Shown here in pieces: positions 1 through 9,028 of a stretch of DNA of 36,544 nucleotides. The stretch lies in IMG/VR virus record IMGVR_UViG_3300034073_001167, positions 1 to 36,544 of that record. The stretch is one strand, 5' to 3'. Every line of letters starts with the position of its first letter. Positions within the stretch are counted from its first letter, which is position 1. The translations under genes were made by a program, and so were the position numbers. The notes under the pieces are model-generated. The model worked only from the letters and a program-made list of their open reading frames with translations. It was not told the origin of the DNA and ran no database searches. This DNA comes from a virus.

Positions 1-385
1 GCCTTTGCAACAAAGTGTCCTGATAAAATTTTAAGCCTTCAACCCCCACGTTTTGCCCGTATTCATTATCCAACGTATAAAGTCCATTTGTTCCAAGTTG
101 CATCACCATATAAGGCGCTGCCTCGTAAAGAACCGCATTGGCGCAAAAGGATTTTAACTGGTCATTCCATAACGCTTGATAAGAAGTACTTGTAAATGCC
201 GTGGAGCTTCCTTTGTCCGCAACCAAGGCATCGTAAAAAGTTAAGCCAACGGCGGGAATAATCCAACGATATTCAGCATCTTGAATGTGAGGGCTTATCA
301 ATGACTTATCAAGTCGTATATCCGCTGGCGTTGGTCTTGCAACACCTCCGCTAATAACCTCAGATGGTTGTATTAATTGGCTCAT
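1..385 (-). CDS. head-tail connector-like protein (partial, C-terminus outside window)
   Basis: This open frame starts at ATG 385 and runs off the left edge after about 128 residues; it is too open-ended to have a stop here. The start overlaps the 3' end of the portal gene by 26 nt, so the two are translationally coupled. The N-terminus reads MSQLIQPSEVISGG and continues with a helical, aromatic-rich sequence (WIIPAVGLTFYDAL near residue 45). Position directly after the portal, and resemblance to DUF6712-type proteins of Bacteroidota phages as I recall them, suggest a head-tail connector or head completion protein. The function is inferred from context; no catalytic motif is seen. Confidence 0.5.
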   Translation of the reverse strand, partial: MSQLIQPSEVISGGVARPTPADIRLDKSLISPHIQDAEYRWIIPAVGLTFYDALVADKGSSTAFTSTSYQALWNDQLKSFCANAVLYEAAPYMVMQLGTNGLYTLDNEYGQNVGVEGLKFYQDTLLQR

Positions 386-1769
386 TTGTTTCTATTGGTG
401 AATAACCTAATATTTCCCTCTTTTCATCTTGCGTCAAATTATCCTCAACCTTGATTTCACCCATAAAAGAAACGGGCAAAGTGTTTGAAATTGAGAATTG
501 AACGTCTTTTAAGGCTGGGTTATAAAGCCCAATTTCGGCTAAATAAGGATTTATAATTTTAGATAACATCAAGTTTTGGCGCGGCTTAATCACCGTACTT
601 TGAAGGTACTCCATTTCCTGACGTATCTGTTGATTGCTTCCAAGTTGCCCCGCCGTGGCGAAGCCTGCAAGTGACTTGCTCCACCTGTTAGCCACGACAA
701 TCGCCGAGGCTGCCAAGTTTTGCAAGTTTAAAAATTCGCCCTCGTTTTCCTTTGACGTGGGAATCCAATTTGCTTTTAATTTCTCGTCCCTCAGAACCTG
801 TACAAATAACTTATGATTATTTGCCATCCCAGTAAACTTGCTTTCTATTCCTTCAACCAATTTCTTTGCCTCAGCTGGCGTAATTGAGCCGAAAAATTGC
901 ATGATACCCGAAGGCATAAAGCCGTTTTCGAACTTGCTTGTATTAAACCTTTGAATGCGGTATTCCATCTCAGCCCACATCTTCGCGCCAATCCACTCAG
1001 GTAAGCCAAAGTAAAAATAGCCTGCCGCGTATTGCTTAACATGAATAACGCTTCTTTGTGTTCCGTCCTCAAATTTCTTAAAATCTGGGTACATTGGCAC
1101 CTCTCTGAATCCTTCACTTTCGTAAAATACGCCGTCGGTTGTGAGCGGCACTTCTTCCCAGTTATCGTAAATGCCAAACGATTTTATAATCTGATCCGCT
1201 TCCGCTTTTCGAATACCAATGTTATATACGGGTACATGATAAATATAAGTGAATGGTTCTGAACCTACTTTGCCTTTAACAATTTCGCAAAAGCTATTTC
1301 CAAAAGCATCATAGTCAAAAGCAAGTTGAGCCAAAACCTCCTGAAGATTTTGACCGTGTAAATTAACCTGGCTAATAACATCCTCAATTTCATTTAAAGA
1401 ATCGTCGGTGATAACCTCACCCTTCATTGACGTGGTAAGCAATGTATTTGACTTACCTTTCATGGGAATGAAGCCGTCACCGACAACCATGTTTGTTTTA
1501 TCTTCTATTATCCTTCGTAACGTCGGCGAATTATTTACAATGGCGATAAGGCTCTTTAAAAAGTCGTCTTTTTGCGTAAAGAACCGCACCCATTTTGCCC
1601 CCGTGAAATCAAGCCTCTCCCGTGACGGCTCATTAAAAATATCTTCCTTTACCAGCATGGTATTGGAAGTATCTAAAGTAACGGAAGCAAGTAAAGGGCT
1701 TTGATTCCTTTTACTTACCCTGTTGTTCCTGTTCGGTACTGCCTGTATTTTCTTTAATTGTTGGCTCAT
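360..1769 (-). CDS. phage portal protein
   Basis: About 469 residues from ATG 1769 (MSQQLKKIQ). The frame is open to a TTG at 1808, but the ATG is preferred because it gives a shorter overlap with the upstream gene. The composition is typical of a portal: an N-terminal region with LDFTGAKWVRFFTQKDDF, a central part with repeated aromatic beta segments (IYHVPVYNIGIRK, KQYAAGYFYFGLPEW), and a C-terminal helical region rich in Q and N that ends with an acidic tail. Portals form the dodecameric ring at the capsid vertex through which terminase pumps DNA. It lies after the capsid and tail tube genes and before the connector. The call rests on overall pattern and context. Confidence 0.75.
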   Translation of the reverse strand: MSQQLKKIQAVPNRNNRVSKRNQSPLLASVTLDTSNTMLVKEDIFNEPSRERLDFTGAKWVRFFTQKDDFLKSLIAIVNNSPTLRRIIEDKTNMVVGDGFIPMKGKSNTLLTTSMKGEVITDDSLNEIEDVISQVNLHGQNLQEVLAQLAFDYDAFGNSFCEIVKGKVGSEPFTYIYHVPVYNIGIRKAEADQIIKSFGIYDNWEEVPLTTDGVFYESEGFREVPMYPDFKKFEDGTQRSVIHVKQYAAGYFYFGLPEWIGAKMWAEMEYRIQRFNTSKFENGFMPSGIMQFFGSITPAEAKKLVEGIESKFTGMANNHKLFVQVLRDEKLKANWIPTSKENEGEFLNLQNLAASAIVVANRWSKSLAGFATAGQLGSNQQIRQEMEYLQSTVIKPRQNLMLSKIINPYLAEIGLYNPALKDVQFSISNTLPVSFMGEIKVEDNLTQDEKREILGYSPIETNEPINTTI

Positions 1770-1947
1770 AGCTTTTTTTCTCGGGGGTAAAAATGACGTG
1801 TTGCCCAACGGTCTGAGGGCTTGATTTATACCAAGCCCTCAACTCGTTTTGTGAAAGTTCGCCGATAGTTTTTCGAATGATTCCAGCTTTGCCCGAAAGG
1901 TCAGCCCCAACGTAAAGCATTTGTTTACTTTTATCTCTAACTATCAT
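1711..1947 (-). CDS. small conserved phage protein between tail tube and portal
   Basis: A 78-residue protein starting MIVRDKSKQMLYVG. It has a short beta-rich N-terminal half containing KAGIIRKTIGELSQNELRAW and a polar, low-complexity tail (TGSTEQEQQGK). It overlaps the start of the portal gene by 59 nt and begins 7 nt after the tail tube gene stops, so it is in the same transcript. No known domain is recognised. Its position suggests a role in the head or neck, but that is inference only. Confidence 0.6.
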   Translation of the reverse strand: MIVRDKSKQMLYVGADLSGKAGIIRKTIGELSQNELRAWYKSSPQTVGQHVIFTPEKKSYEPTIKENTGSTEQEQQGK

Positions 1948-1954
1948 ACTTTTA

Positions 1955-2503
1955 TTAATCTAAGGCGTTCATCACTGTTTCGCCGTTAACGATAAACCTT
2001 GATTTGTTCGTTGTTCTACAAGTAATGGTAAGCGTTTCTTGATTTGAATCGGTAAACAATGCACCCGATAAACCTTCGGCACTTGTTAACCTTGCCACCC
2101 TTTTCTTACCACCGATAAGTTCAACGCCCCAAATCCAATAGTTGCCCGTGTTTTCCACGTGTACACAAACCAAGCCACACGCCTGATTTGCCATGTCTTG
2201 AATAAGGTTTCTTAATTCCTGGTCACGGCAATTAATAACGCCCGTCAAACTTTGCTCGATAGACACCGACAAAGTATCAGCATCTTGAGTTACCGTTTCC
2301 GTGAAAGCCCCTGAATTGTCCCTAAATTCAATTTCGTAAAACACGGCAGCCGACGAAGACATTGTTATTGCCGTGGTTGCTCCTGATGCGTTGTTGGTAA
2401 CGCTTGCGACTTCGTTGGCATTGGCAATGTAAAGTTTGCCAATACCACCTGCGCACGTTCCGTTTATACACTCATTAAGCCAACCGCTTGTTATTGCGCT
2501 CAT
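1955..2503 (-). CDS. putative major tail tube protein
   Basis: A 182-residue beta-rich protein. The pattern matches tail tube proteins of Bacteroidota siphophages: an N-terminal cysteine-containing segment (NECINGTCAGGIGKLYIAN), a central stretch FTETVTQDADTLSVSIEQSL resembling the Q-T-L-T strands, a helix (QELRNLIQDMANQACG) followed by VHVENTGNYWIWGVE, and a C-terminal strand LTITCRTTNKSRFIVNG. Tube proteins stack as hexameric rings around the tape measure. It lies between major capsid and portal, away from the tape measure gene, which is unusual. A head decoration protein is the main alternative. Confidence 0.55.
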   Translation of the reverse strand: MSAITSGWLNECINGTCAGGIGKLYIANANEVASVTNNASGATTAITMSSSAAVFYEIEFRDNSGAFTETVTQDADTLSVSIEQSLTGVINCRDQELRNLIQDMANQACGLVCVHVENTGNYWIWGVELIGGKKRVARLTSAEGLSGALFTDSNQETLTITCRTTNKSRFIVNGETVMNALD

Positions 2504-2513
2504 TTGTTTTTGA

Positions 2514-3497
2514 TTAGTAGCCTAAGCTGATTAATGAAGGGTGAATATAATTTACGCCCATTTTGAAGCGCGCCTTGATATACACCTTTTCCTCCTTCTG
2601 GTCGTACCAAAGTTCCAAAGCCGTTTCAGGGCTTAACACGTCCGTTGCAAGTACCTTGTTTTGAGGCGTGGTATATTCAACGTAATGCGGCTTGGTTGTT
2701 CCAAGTGATGTTGCGATATCGTCCCAACGGAATTGAGGTACAACGGGTACACCGCGGAAGGTGAATTGCTCAACGCCGTTGATTAATTGCAATAAACCGT
2801 AATCACCGCCACCGCCATTTTCAATATCTTCGCGAAGCTGAGAATAAACACTTTGCGTCACATTGAACACCTTTTGGTTGGCTGGTAAACCTTTCAACTG
2901 TAATGGTGCTTGGTCATACACGGCGCGAAGGATTGCGAAGCCATCACCTGAGGAAAGGTCGGAACCTGAACCCGTGTTGGTACGTGGCGTCAAAGCATCT
3001 GCAACCAACTGAGGGTAATAAACCGTCCAAAAACCGTCAAGTAAATCAAAGTTTGGGTTATTGCTTGACTGGTCACCGAAGTAAGAAAGACGAGTAATGT
3101 CATTTCTTATCGCCTGTTGTGTACGGGTTAAAAGAATGTTTTCAATCAATGTTCCCGAAACATCTGGAAGCCTTGTACCTGTTTTCAATAACTCCTCGAA
3201 AACTGTGTCCTCGAAATCGTCCCAGCACATTTCCAAATCAACTTTCATTTTTTCAACGTCAATGGTGCGCTGGTAAATGTCAACCGAACCAACGGGATTA
3301 AATCCGCATCCTGAGTATTTGCGTACAATGTTTTCTAATTGTTGTACGAAAACCATTTTCTTTTTATTTGCAACGTTACCAAGTACACGGAATTGTCCGC
3401 GTAAATCATCGTCAAAAAAGACTGGCTCTAAAAAAATGTTATTTGCCTCCGTGCCTCTGAAGGACACATCTAATTGGCTTATTTCAACTAATGCCAT
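2514..3497 (-). CDS. major capsid protein (HK97-fold type)
   Basis: A 327-residue protein starting MALVEISQLDV. Features seen: a cysteine segment YSGCGFNPVGSVDIYQRTI, followed by MKVDLEMCWDDFEDTVFEELL, then AIRNDITRLSYFGDQSSNNP and a C-terminal strand VYIKARFKMGVNYIHP. This architecture and size fit major capsid proteins of Bacteroidota tailed phages with the HK97 fold. It follows the prohead protease and a 153-residue protein in the transcript, the usual protease, decoration or scaffold, capsid order. There is no long N-terminal delta domain; scaffolding may be supplied by the C-terminal part of the protease. Confidence 0.8.
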   Translation of the reverse strand: MALVEISQLDVSFRGTEANNIFLEPVFFDDDLRGQFRVLGNVANKKKMVFVQQLENIVRKYSGCGFNPVGSVDIYQRTIDVEKMKVDLEMCWDDFEDTVFEELLKTGTRLPDVSGTLIENILLTRTQQAIRNDITRLSYFGDQSSNNPNFDLLDGFWTVYYPQLVADALTPRTNTGSGSDLSSGDGFAILRAVYDQAPLQLKGLPANQKVFNVTQSVYSQLREDIENGGGGDYGLLQLINGVEQFTFRGVPVVPQFRWDDIATSLGTTKPHYVEYTTPQNKVLATDVLSPETALELWYDQKEEKVYIKARFKMGVNYIHPSLISLGY

Positions 3498-3509
3498 TTG
3501 TTTTTAATT

Positions 3510-3971
3510 TTAAAGATTTGGATAAGAAATGGTTGCAGACGTATTGGTAAGAACCAACGAATCCTCAATCACAAATGAAAACTCGGTCTTTGCTCCAGCC
3601 GCTGCCGTTGCAAATAACACCTTCCAATCGTTGCCTTTGTTTAACGCCGTGGTTGTTATCTGTAAGATTGCTGTTGGTGCTGAGGATTGCCAATCTGCAT
3701 AGGCCTCGTTACCTGATTCGTCAACAACGGTAACTTTGTAAAAATCACTTGCACTTGTTACACCCGTCAACGGTGCAACGCTCAAGCGATTGCCAGCCGT
3801 GGAAGTGCCATAAGTGAATGAAACGGGAATGCGATCCTCAAAGGTATCGATGCCGTATAATTGCTCCGCGTTTATCCCTTGCGCGTTGGCATACGGGTTG
3901 GTGCGGTTTAAACTGTTTTGCCCGACGTATGTGTTGCTATCGGAAAAACTATTAACGTTTGCTGTTGCCAT
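3510..3971 (-). CDS. candidate capsid decoration or head protein
   Basis: A 153-residue protein rich in S, T, N and A with beta-strand character (VSFTYGTSTAGNRLSVAPL, FYKVTVVDESGNEAYAD, EFSFVIEDSLVL). Its start codon overlaps the stop of the prohead protease gene, and the major capsid gene follows after 12 nt. Lambda-like phages carry decoration proteins in this slot, so a capsid-surface role is the best guess. No domain family is recognised by eye. Confidence 0.45.
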   Translation of the reverse strand: MATANVNSFSDSNTYVGQNSLNRTNPYANAQGINAEQLYGIDTFEDRIPVSFTYGTSTAGNRLSVAPLTGVTSASDFYKVTVVDESGNEAYADWQSSAPTAILQITTTALNKGNDWKVLFATAAAGAKTEFSFVIEDSLVLTNTSATISYPNL

Positions 3972-5353
3972 TATCTTTGTGAGATTTTAGATTGAACTAA
4001 TGAAGCGAAAGAATCAAAATAACTCGATTTCGCTTTTGTTTCCTGAACCTTTTCATGTGCTGAGCCACCCGAAGGAAGTCCAACGCCTTTTTTTACTTGC
4101 GCCCTGAGTGCAACCAATTCATTTCCCAATGTTTCAAGAACCGTTTCGATTTCAGCGATTGAGTTCTTTTGTTCATCGGTTTTTTTGTACATTGATTCCA
4201 TTTCCTCTTTTTGCTTTGAGTGCATTGTTTCCATTTCATCGGGTGATAAAACAAAGTAACCTTTTTCTTTCAGCATGGAAATAGCGACTTCCACTTCGTC
4301 GTTTTTCGGCTCCTCTTCCATTGCTTTATCTTCCTCAACAACATTTGTGACTTCTTCTTTTTCGTCCATATTGCTAAGTAAAGATTTGATTTTTTCTAAA
4401 ATGGAATTACCCATGTCATCTTCTTTTTTTGCTTTTGTTAATAATGCGGCTGGAACATTCAAGAACTTGTTTAGGCTATTTTGCAACGGTAACATATCAA
4501 TGTTTTTTTCGCCAACTTTAACAATTTCATCAATGAAGCCAAATTCTAATGCTTCCTGAGCGGTCAGCCATGTTTCGGCTGCCATCATATTCGTAATAAT
4601 TTCTTTTAGGTTCTTTTGGTCTCCCTTGCGTTTAATAACCGAAGCCGTGTAAATGTCAAGTAACTTTGATTCCATCTTGTCTAACAATTCAGCCGTTGCC
4701 TCAAGTTCGTCGGCGTTACCCATCGTGTAACTCCAAGGTCGGTGAATCATCATGAAGGCGTTCTCAGTCATCTTAACTTTATCCGCTGCCAACAATACAA
4801 CCGTTGCAATGCTTGCTACCAAGCCGATTCCTGTTGCCGTGGTTTCTTCGGGGTAATTAGCAACTAAATCAGCAATACCCATTCCCTCGGTGACTGAGCC
4901 ACCGCCTGAGGATATTGTTAAATTAATTGGCTGCCCGTCCGCCTGGTTAATCTTTGCCCTTACTGAATTGTAAGAATTAACCGATTCCGAAATTTCCCCT
5001 AAAATATCTATACTTACTTTTGCCATGTTTTTTGCTTTGTCCTTTTGGATTGCTTTGTATTTAGCCTCAGCCCAAACCCTCATGGCACTTCCACCCCATG
5101 CGTCGTACATTACTGAGCCGCAAATTTCCGAACCATCTTCATCAAAGTATTTCCCCTGGTCATACGTTTCCGCGCGGCTTAAAAAGGAATATGTACGTTG
5201 CACAGTTTCTTCGCTTAATCCTTCACCATTGGCGATTTGATTTGCCCGTTGCCAGCCGACAAGCGTGCCGCAATCAGACCCATTCTTTTCCTTATGGTCA
5301 AGTGCGCGTCGTGCGTTGTTCTTTGCGGTATCTGGATAATCGGCGTATGTCAT
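3971..5353 (-). CDS. prohead maturation protease, S14/Clp-type, with N-terminal accessory and C-terminal scaffold-like regions
   Basis: A 460-residue protein in three parts. Residues 1-103 form a cysteine-bearing module (YPDTAKNNARRALDHKE, CGTLVGWQRANQ, YDAWGGSAMRVWAEAK) known from other phage head proteins. Residues about 111-280 are a ClpP-like serine protease: SSGGGSVTEG near 148, the nucleophile Ser181 in GLVASIA, His204 in MIHRP, and an AETWLTAQEAL segment near 259 where the third catalytic residue would lie. Residues about 310-460 are acidic and coiled-coil-like (EEVTNVVEEDKAMEEEP, then a helix with heptads), which fits a scaffolding domain removed on maturation. It sits just upstream of the decoration and capsid genes. 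Confidence 0.85.
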   Translation of the reverse strand: MTYADYPDTAKNNARRALDHKEKNGSDCGTLVGWQRANQIANGEGLSEETVQRTYSFLSRAETYDQGKYFDEDGSEICGSVMYDAWGGSAMRVWAEAKYKAIQKDKAKNMAKVSIDILGEISESVNSYNSVRAKINQADGQPINLTISSGGGSVTEGMGIADLVANYPEETTATGIGLVASIATVVLLAADKVKMTENAFMMIHRPWSYTMGNADELEATAELLDKMESKLLDIYTASVIKRKGDQKNLKEIITNMMAAETWLTAQEALEFGFIDEIVKVGEKNIDMLPLQNSLNKFLNVPAALLTKAKKEDDMGNSILEKIKSLLSNMDEKEEVTNVVEEDKAMEEEPKNDEVEVAISMLKEKGYFVLSPDEMETMHSKQKEEMESMYKKTDEQKNSIAEIETVLETLGNELVALRAQVKKGVGLPSGGSAHEKVQETKAKSSYFDSFASLVQSKISQR

Positions 5354-5379
5354 AAAAGAAAAATAATTTATTTACAAAA

Positions 5380-5736
5380 TTACTCGGTCTCGTTTTTATC
5401 TTTTCTTTTTTGCTTGATTTGATAACCAAACCTTTCGGGATGCTGAACCATGTTATAAACGTGTTTCTTTGAAATACCTGTGCGTATGCTTATTTCCATC
5501 ATGGCATCCATCTTTGAATCATTTGAATAAAGGCTATTTGGGTAAAGGTGCATGACCATATATTTTGCAACCGTCTTTTCCTTTATTACGTCGGTTTTTA
5601 CGAGGAAGCAAATTAAGTGAAAAAAACTGGGCGTAATGCCTTCCTTTTGGCAAAACGCACTGTATTTATTTAAGATTTCATGCGTAAAATCCTGCAATAA
5701 ATCCTCATTAATCATTTCAAATTCATCCATTTTCAT
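5380..5736 (-). CDS. small protein with a possible helix-turn-helix
   Basis: A 118-residue mostly helical protein. Residues about 85-105 (MEISIRTGISKKHVYNMVQ) resemble a helix-turn-helix, and the tail is strongly basic (KQKRKDKN). It overlaps the upstream 87-residue gene by 14 nt and precedes the prohead protease gene. The position at the boundary between tail and head modules could suit a regulator, but no family is recognised and the DNA-binding idea is an inference. Confidence 0.45.
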   Translation of the reverse strand: MKMDEFEMINEDLLQDFTHEILNKYSAFCQKEGITPSFFHLICFLVKTDVIKEKTVAKYMVMHLYPNSLYSNDSKMDAMMEISIRTGISKKHVYNMVQHPERFGYQIKQKRKDKNETE

Positions 5737-5986
5737 TCCAATATTGTACTATTTGCCTCATTTTACCAACGACTTTTGTCCGACACGCGGGACAATTTCG
5801 CCGTTCAGGCTCATAATGATTGACAAAATTGTTATAAATGTTAAATAAATAATCCATATCGTTCGGGTCAATACTCAAAACCCTATAAGTCCTGTTGACT
5901 GTGGCGGTAACTTGCGCCTTGTATTCCTCAGGTATTCGAGAACCAAGTTCTCCCCAGATGCTATCCGTTTTCATGCAATTACACAT
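5723..5986 (-). CDS. small protein with paired cysteines
   Basis: An 87-residue protein that begins directly after the tape measure stop codon (TAA then ATG). It has a CNC pair at residues 2-4 and a CPAC pair near residue 66, a pattern that could bind a metal ion or form a zinc ribbon. The middle is helical (DYLFNIYNNFVNHYEPERR). An alternative start at 5974 (MKTDSIW) would remove the first cysteine pair. Function unknown. Confidence 0.45.
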   Translation of the reverse strand: MCNCMKTDSIWGELGSRIPEEYKAQVTATVNRTYRVLSIDPNDMDYLFNIYNNFVNHYEPERRNCPACRTKVVGKMRQIVQYWNENG

Positions 5987-8900
5987 TTATAAAGTGGCGT
6001 TTATTTTTAGCTTATTTCCCTCGGCAAGATCGCGCGCAATATCCTCGCTCACAACGTATGCTTGAAGCCTGTCAATCCTGTTGTTTATCGCGTCCGTCTT
6101 TGCCTCCATGACTTGCAAAAATTCATTCATGTCACCCTGTAAACCCAAGCCTTGTATTGGTGGGCTTATCGGTGGAACCATGCCACCCTCAGCGAATCCT
6201 TTGATACCAAGTTTCCTGAATGTGGGAGAACCGCCTAATAAACTTTGTTGCCGTTGATTCAATACAACCTCACCACGTTTAACGTACGCAAGAACATTGT
6301 CACCGTTTGACCGCGTTGGTATGTTTTGCTTTTGATTTACCCGTTGCCCTGTGACCACGCCACCCTCAGCAAGGGGTTGAGCGATAATCGTCGCCGTTTG
6401 TATGCCTGCGAAAACACCTGCGGAAATGGCTGAACCAATGGTAAACGGCGGGCCAGGCGGAACGGCTAAAGCCCTGTTTACCGCCAGAGCGCCTTGAATG
6501 ATTGATTGAAGAATGGCAATTTTCTTTTCAGCCTTTGCCGCCTTTAACTGCAATGCTTCGGCTTCTTTGTTTCTTGATTCCAATAACGCCTTTTCTTGAA
6601 CAATCTCTTTTTCTAATCTCCTTTTTTTTATACCGCTTGCCTTTTCCGCTTTGGCTTCAAGTGTTGAAATATTTTCTTCTGTCAATTCAATCTGCTCATT
6701 TAATTGGTCAGCATCCTTTTTAAAACGCGCTTGTTGAACCGTTGAAAAAAAGTCGGTTACTAAAGAAGCGGTTTGCAAATAAGTTTCAATTCTTTTGGCG
6801 CGCTCCTCTAAATCCTCCTCTTCCTTTTTTCTTTGTTCGTCCCTAAAGTCGTCCGCGTTTTTTGTAACCTCTTTAAATACCTTTTGAATATCTTCAACCT
6901 CCTTTTTTAATAACTCAGGCGGCTTTGTCGTCAAAGGAAGCGTCGCAAGTTGCTCAGCGTTTTTCAAGTTGTTAAGCAAGTTCCCACGCGTGGCATCCGC
7001 TAAGATTTGGTTCTGTTGTTCAACCGCCGATTTGATTTGGTTATTAATTGCGTTTAACTTTACCGCAAGTTCTTTCTGTGTTCCCGAACCAACCACGGCG
7101 TTAGAAAACGCGCTTTGTAATTTGCTTCGTTCATCTTCGAGGGCTGCAATCGAACCTTCGGTGAATGCTTTTACCGTTTCCCTTGCCGCTGCTTTGCCTA
7201 ATTTGCCGCCTAAATTTCGTGCAGGAACTTCGGGTTTAAATTTATTTAACTCCGATTCAATGCCTTTAATTTCTTCGCTTAACTTTTTATAATCCGCTGA
7301 GGCAAATAAAACAACCTTCCTTTGCTTTCTCTTTTCGGCTAACTTTTGTTCTAATCCTGCCTGAGTACCCAACAACGCGGCTGCTTGCTCTTTTGCAATT
7401 CTTTCTTGTTCTTTAAGCGCCTCTTGATTAATTAAATTTATCTCTTTGTTTCCGTCTTTGATTTGTTGATTAAAAACTTTGAAAAAAGAAAGGATTGACC
7501 CCTCAGGCTTCGTAAACTCGGCAAAGGCTTTTTTATATGCGTTTAATCGGTTTGGAACTTGTTCAAAGTAATTTAGGATTCCAGATAAAACACTATTTAA
7601 AAATAACTTTCCCTTTGCCGTGGCAATTTCAAACTCTACCCCCGTGGTTGCAAGTGTTTGGTTATACGCAACCTCACTTATTTTTAATTGCTCATTAACC
7701 CTAAATAATTCTTCTTGCTGCTTTTGATAAAGGTTGGTTGACAAAGTTACGTCGTCCGTGCTTTGCAAAACGTCTCCCAATGTTATTAAGAAGTCTTTAC
7801 CAATGTCTTCGCCTGGTGCGCCAAAAACGTCTGCAATAATCGTTTGAAGCTGAGAACCTGCGACACCCGTTTCCGTTATCTTATCGGTAACAAGCCCAAA
7901 AGCCTGACCCGATGTTACTGAGCCGTTGTTTATATTTGTAAATAATTCGTCTGTAAATTCTTTGCCAAAAGCATTTTCCAAAGCCGCTCTTGATGCTTTT
8001 GTTTGTTCGTTTATCCTTAATCCAAATTCTTTTACCGCGTCAAGTCCCTTATCTGAAAATATACCTTCATTTGCTGAAGCGATGGAAACCCTTAAAAAAT
8101 CTTCGGCACTTAATCCAGCGTCACGAAATTGAACGGAGTATTCCTTTAATCCGTCAAGGAATTGACCTTGAGCGTCTGCACCTTTTCGAAAACCAACCTC
8201 AACCACGTCCAACGCCTGAGAGAAAGAAATACCCAAAGCCTTACTTGCGCTATTTGCCGCAACAACAATCTCATCAACGTTTTTTCCATACGTCACCGCA
8301 ATAGCTTGACTACTTGCCACAACTTGTGTCAATTCTTCGCCCGTGATTTGTGTAAAGTTGGTCACCTGGGCTGATAACTCCTGCGTTGCCCTTGCGGCTT
8401 CAATTAAGCCTCCAACGATTTCGCTAATGGCTTGAAACGCGGTCAATGCTATTCCTATTGTACCAAGTCCAACGCTTAATGACCCAGAGGCCTTATTTAA
8501 ACTTGCAAATCCGTTTTGTACTCCACCAATAGCGCCTGTAACTTGTCCAAGTGTTCCGCTTAACTTTGGGAAAAAGTTTGATAAGGCTTCGGTATAACCA
8601 CCGACATTCCTTTGAAATTGTCCAACCGTGGCATCAATGCCTTTTAATTCTTTATCAAGTTTATTTATACTTACAAGAAGGTCTTTTGCCTCTTGCGTAT
8701 TTGTCATTTGAGCCGCAGCCAAATCCTTGTATCGGTTGCGCTGGTCATTCAACTCCTTGCTTAACTTGCGATATGCCCCGTTGGCTTTGTCGGTTGCGGT
8801 TATTTCTTCGTTTCGGCTTTTGATTTGTTCCTTAACAACTTTGTTAACCTCCATTTGCGCCGCCTTCAAGTCAACCAACTTCGCCTCAAGTTTCTTGATT

Positions 8901-9028
8901 TCTTGAACGTCCGTTGTTTTCTTTATTTCAGCATTCACGTCAGCAATGGCTCTTTTCAACTCCGTTGCCGTTTCAACCGTTTTGCCTAAGCCGTCTATTT
9001 GTATTTGAAAACCTATTACCTGTGCCAT
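5987..9028 (-). CDS. tail tape measure protein
   Basis: A 1013-residue protein, the longest in the window. The first 150 residues are coiled coil (TELKRAIADVNAEIKKTTD). Hydrophobic, glycine-rich segments follow at about 155-215 (GTIGIALTAFQAISEIVGG) and about 850-905 (SAISAGVFAGIQTATIIAQP), with long charged helices between. The tail reads INNRIDRLQAYVVSEDIARD. This is the standard composition of a tape measure, which sets siphovirus tail length and enters the cell wall at infection. Its ATG overlaps the stop of the upstream tail gene. Unusually, the protease and capsid genes follow it in the same transcript. Confidence 0.9.
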   Translation of the reverse strand: MAQVIGFQIQIDGLGKTVETATELKRAIADVNAEIKKTTDVQEIKKLEAKLVDLKAAQMEVNKVVKEQIKSRNEEITATDKANGAYRKLSKELNDQRNRYKDLAAAQMTNTQEAKDLLVSINKLDKELKGIDATVGQFQRNVGGYTEALSNFFPKLSGTLGQVTGAIGGVQNGFASLNKASGSLSVGLGTIGIALTAFQAISEIVGGLIEAARATQELSAQVTNFTQITGEELTQVVASSQAIAVTYGKNVDEIVVAANSASKALGISFSQALDVVEVGFRKGADAQGQFLDGLKEYSVQFRDAGLSAEDFLRVSIASANEGIFSDKGLDAVKEFGLRINEQTKASRAALENAFGKEFTDELFTNINNGSVTSGQAFGLVTDKITETGVAGSQLQTIIADVFGAPGEDIGKDFLITLGDVLQSTDDVTLSTNLYQKQQEELFRVNEQLKISEVAYNQTLATTGVEFEIATAKGKLFLNSVLSGILNYFEQVPNRLNAYKKAFAEFTKPEGSILSFFKVFNQQIKDGNKEINLINQEALKEQERIAKEQAAALLGTQAGLEQKLAEKRKQRKVVLFASADYKKLSEEIKGIESELNKFKPEVPARNLGGKLGKAAARETVKAFTEGSIAALEDERSKLQSAFSNAVVGSGTQKELAVKLNAINNQIKSAVEQQNQILADATRGNLLNNLKNAEQLATLPLTTKPPELLKKEVEDIQKVFKEVTKNADDFRDEQRKKEEEDLEERAKRIETYLQTASLVTDFFSTVQQARFKKDADQLNEQIELTEENISTLEAKAEKASGIKKRRLEKEIVQEKALLESRNKEAEALQLKAAKAEKKIAILQSIIQGALAVNRALAVPPGPPFTIGSAISAGVFAGIQTATIIAQPLAEGGVVTGQRVNQKQNIPTRSNGDNVLAYVKRGEVVLNQRQQSLLGGSPTFRKLGIKGFAEGGMVPPISPPIQGLGLQGDMNEFLQVMEAKTDAINNRIDRLQAYVVSEDIARDLAEGNKLKINATL

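Noticed and set aside
1770-1808. Extended portal start at TTG 1808
   Set aside because: An ATG at 1769 gives a normal start with less overlap; the extra 13 residues show no portal-like pattern.
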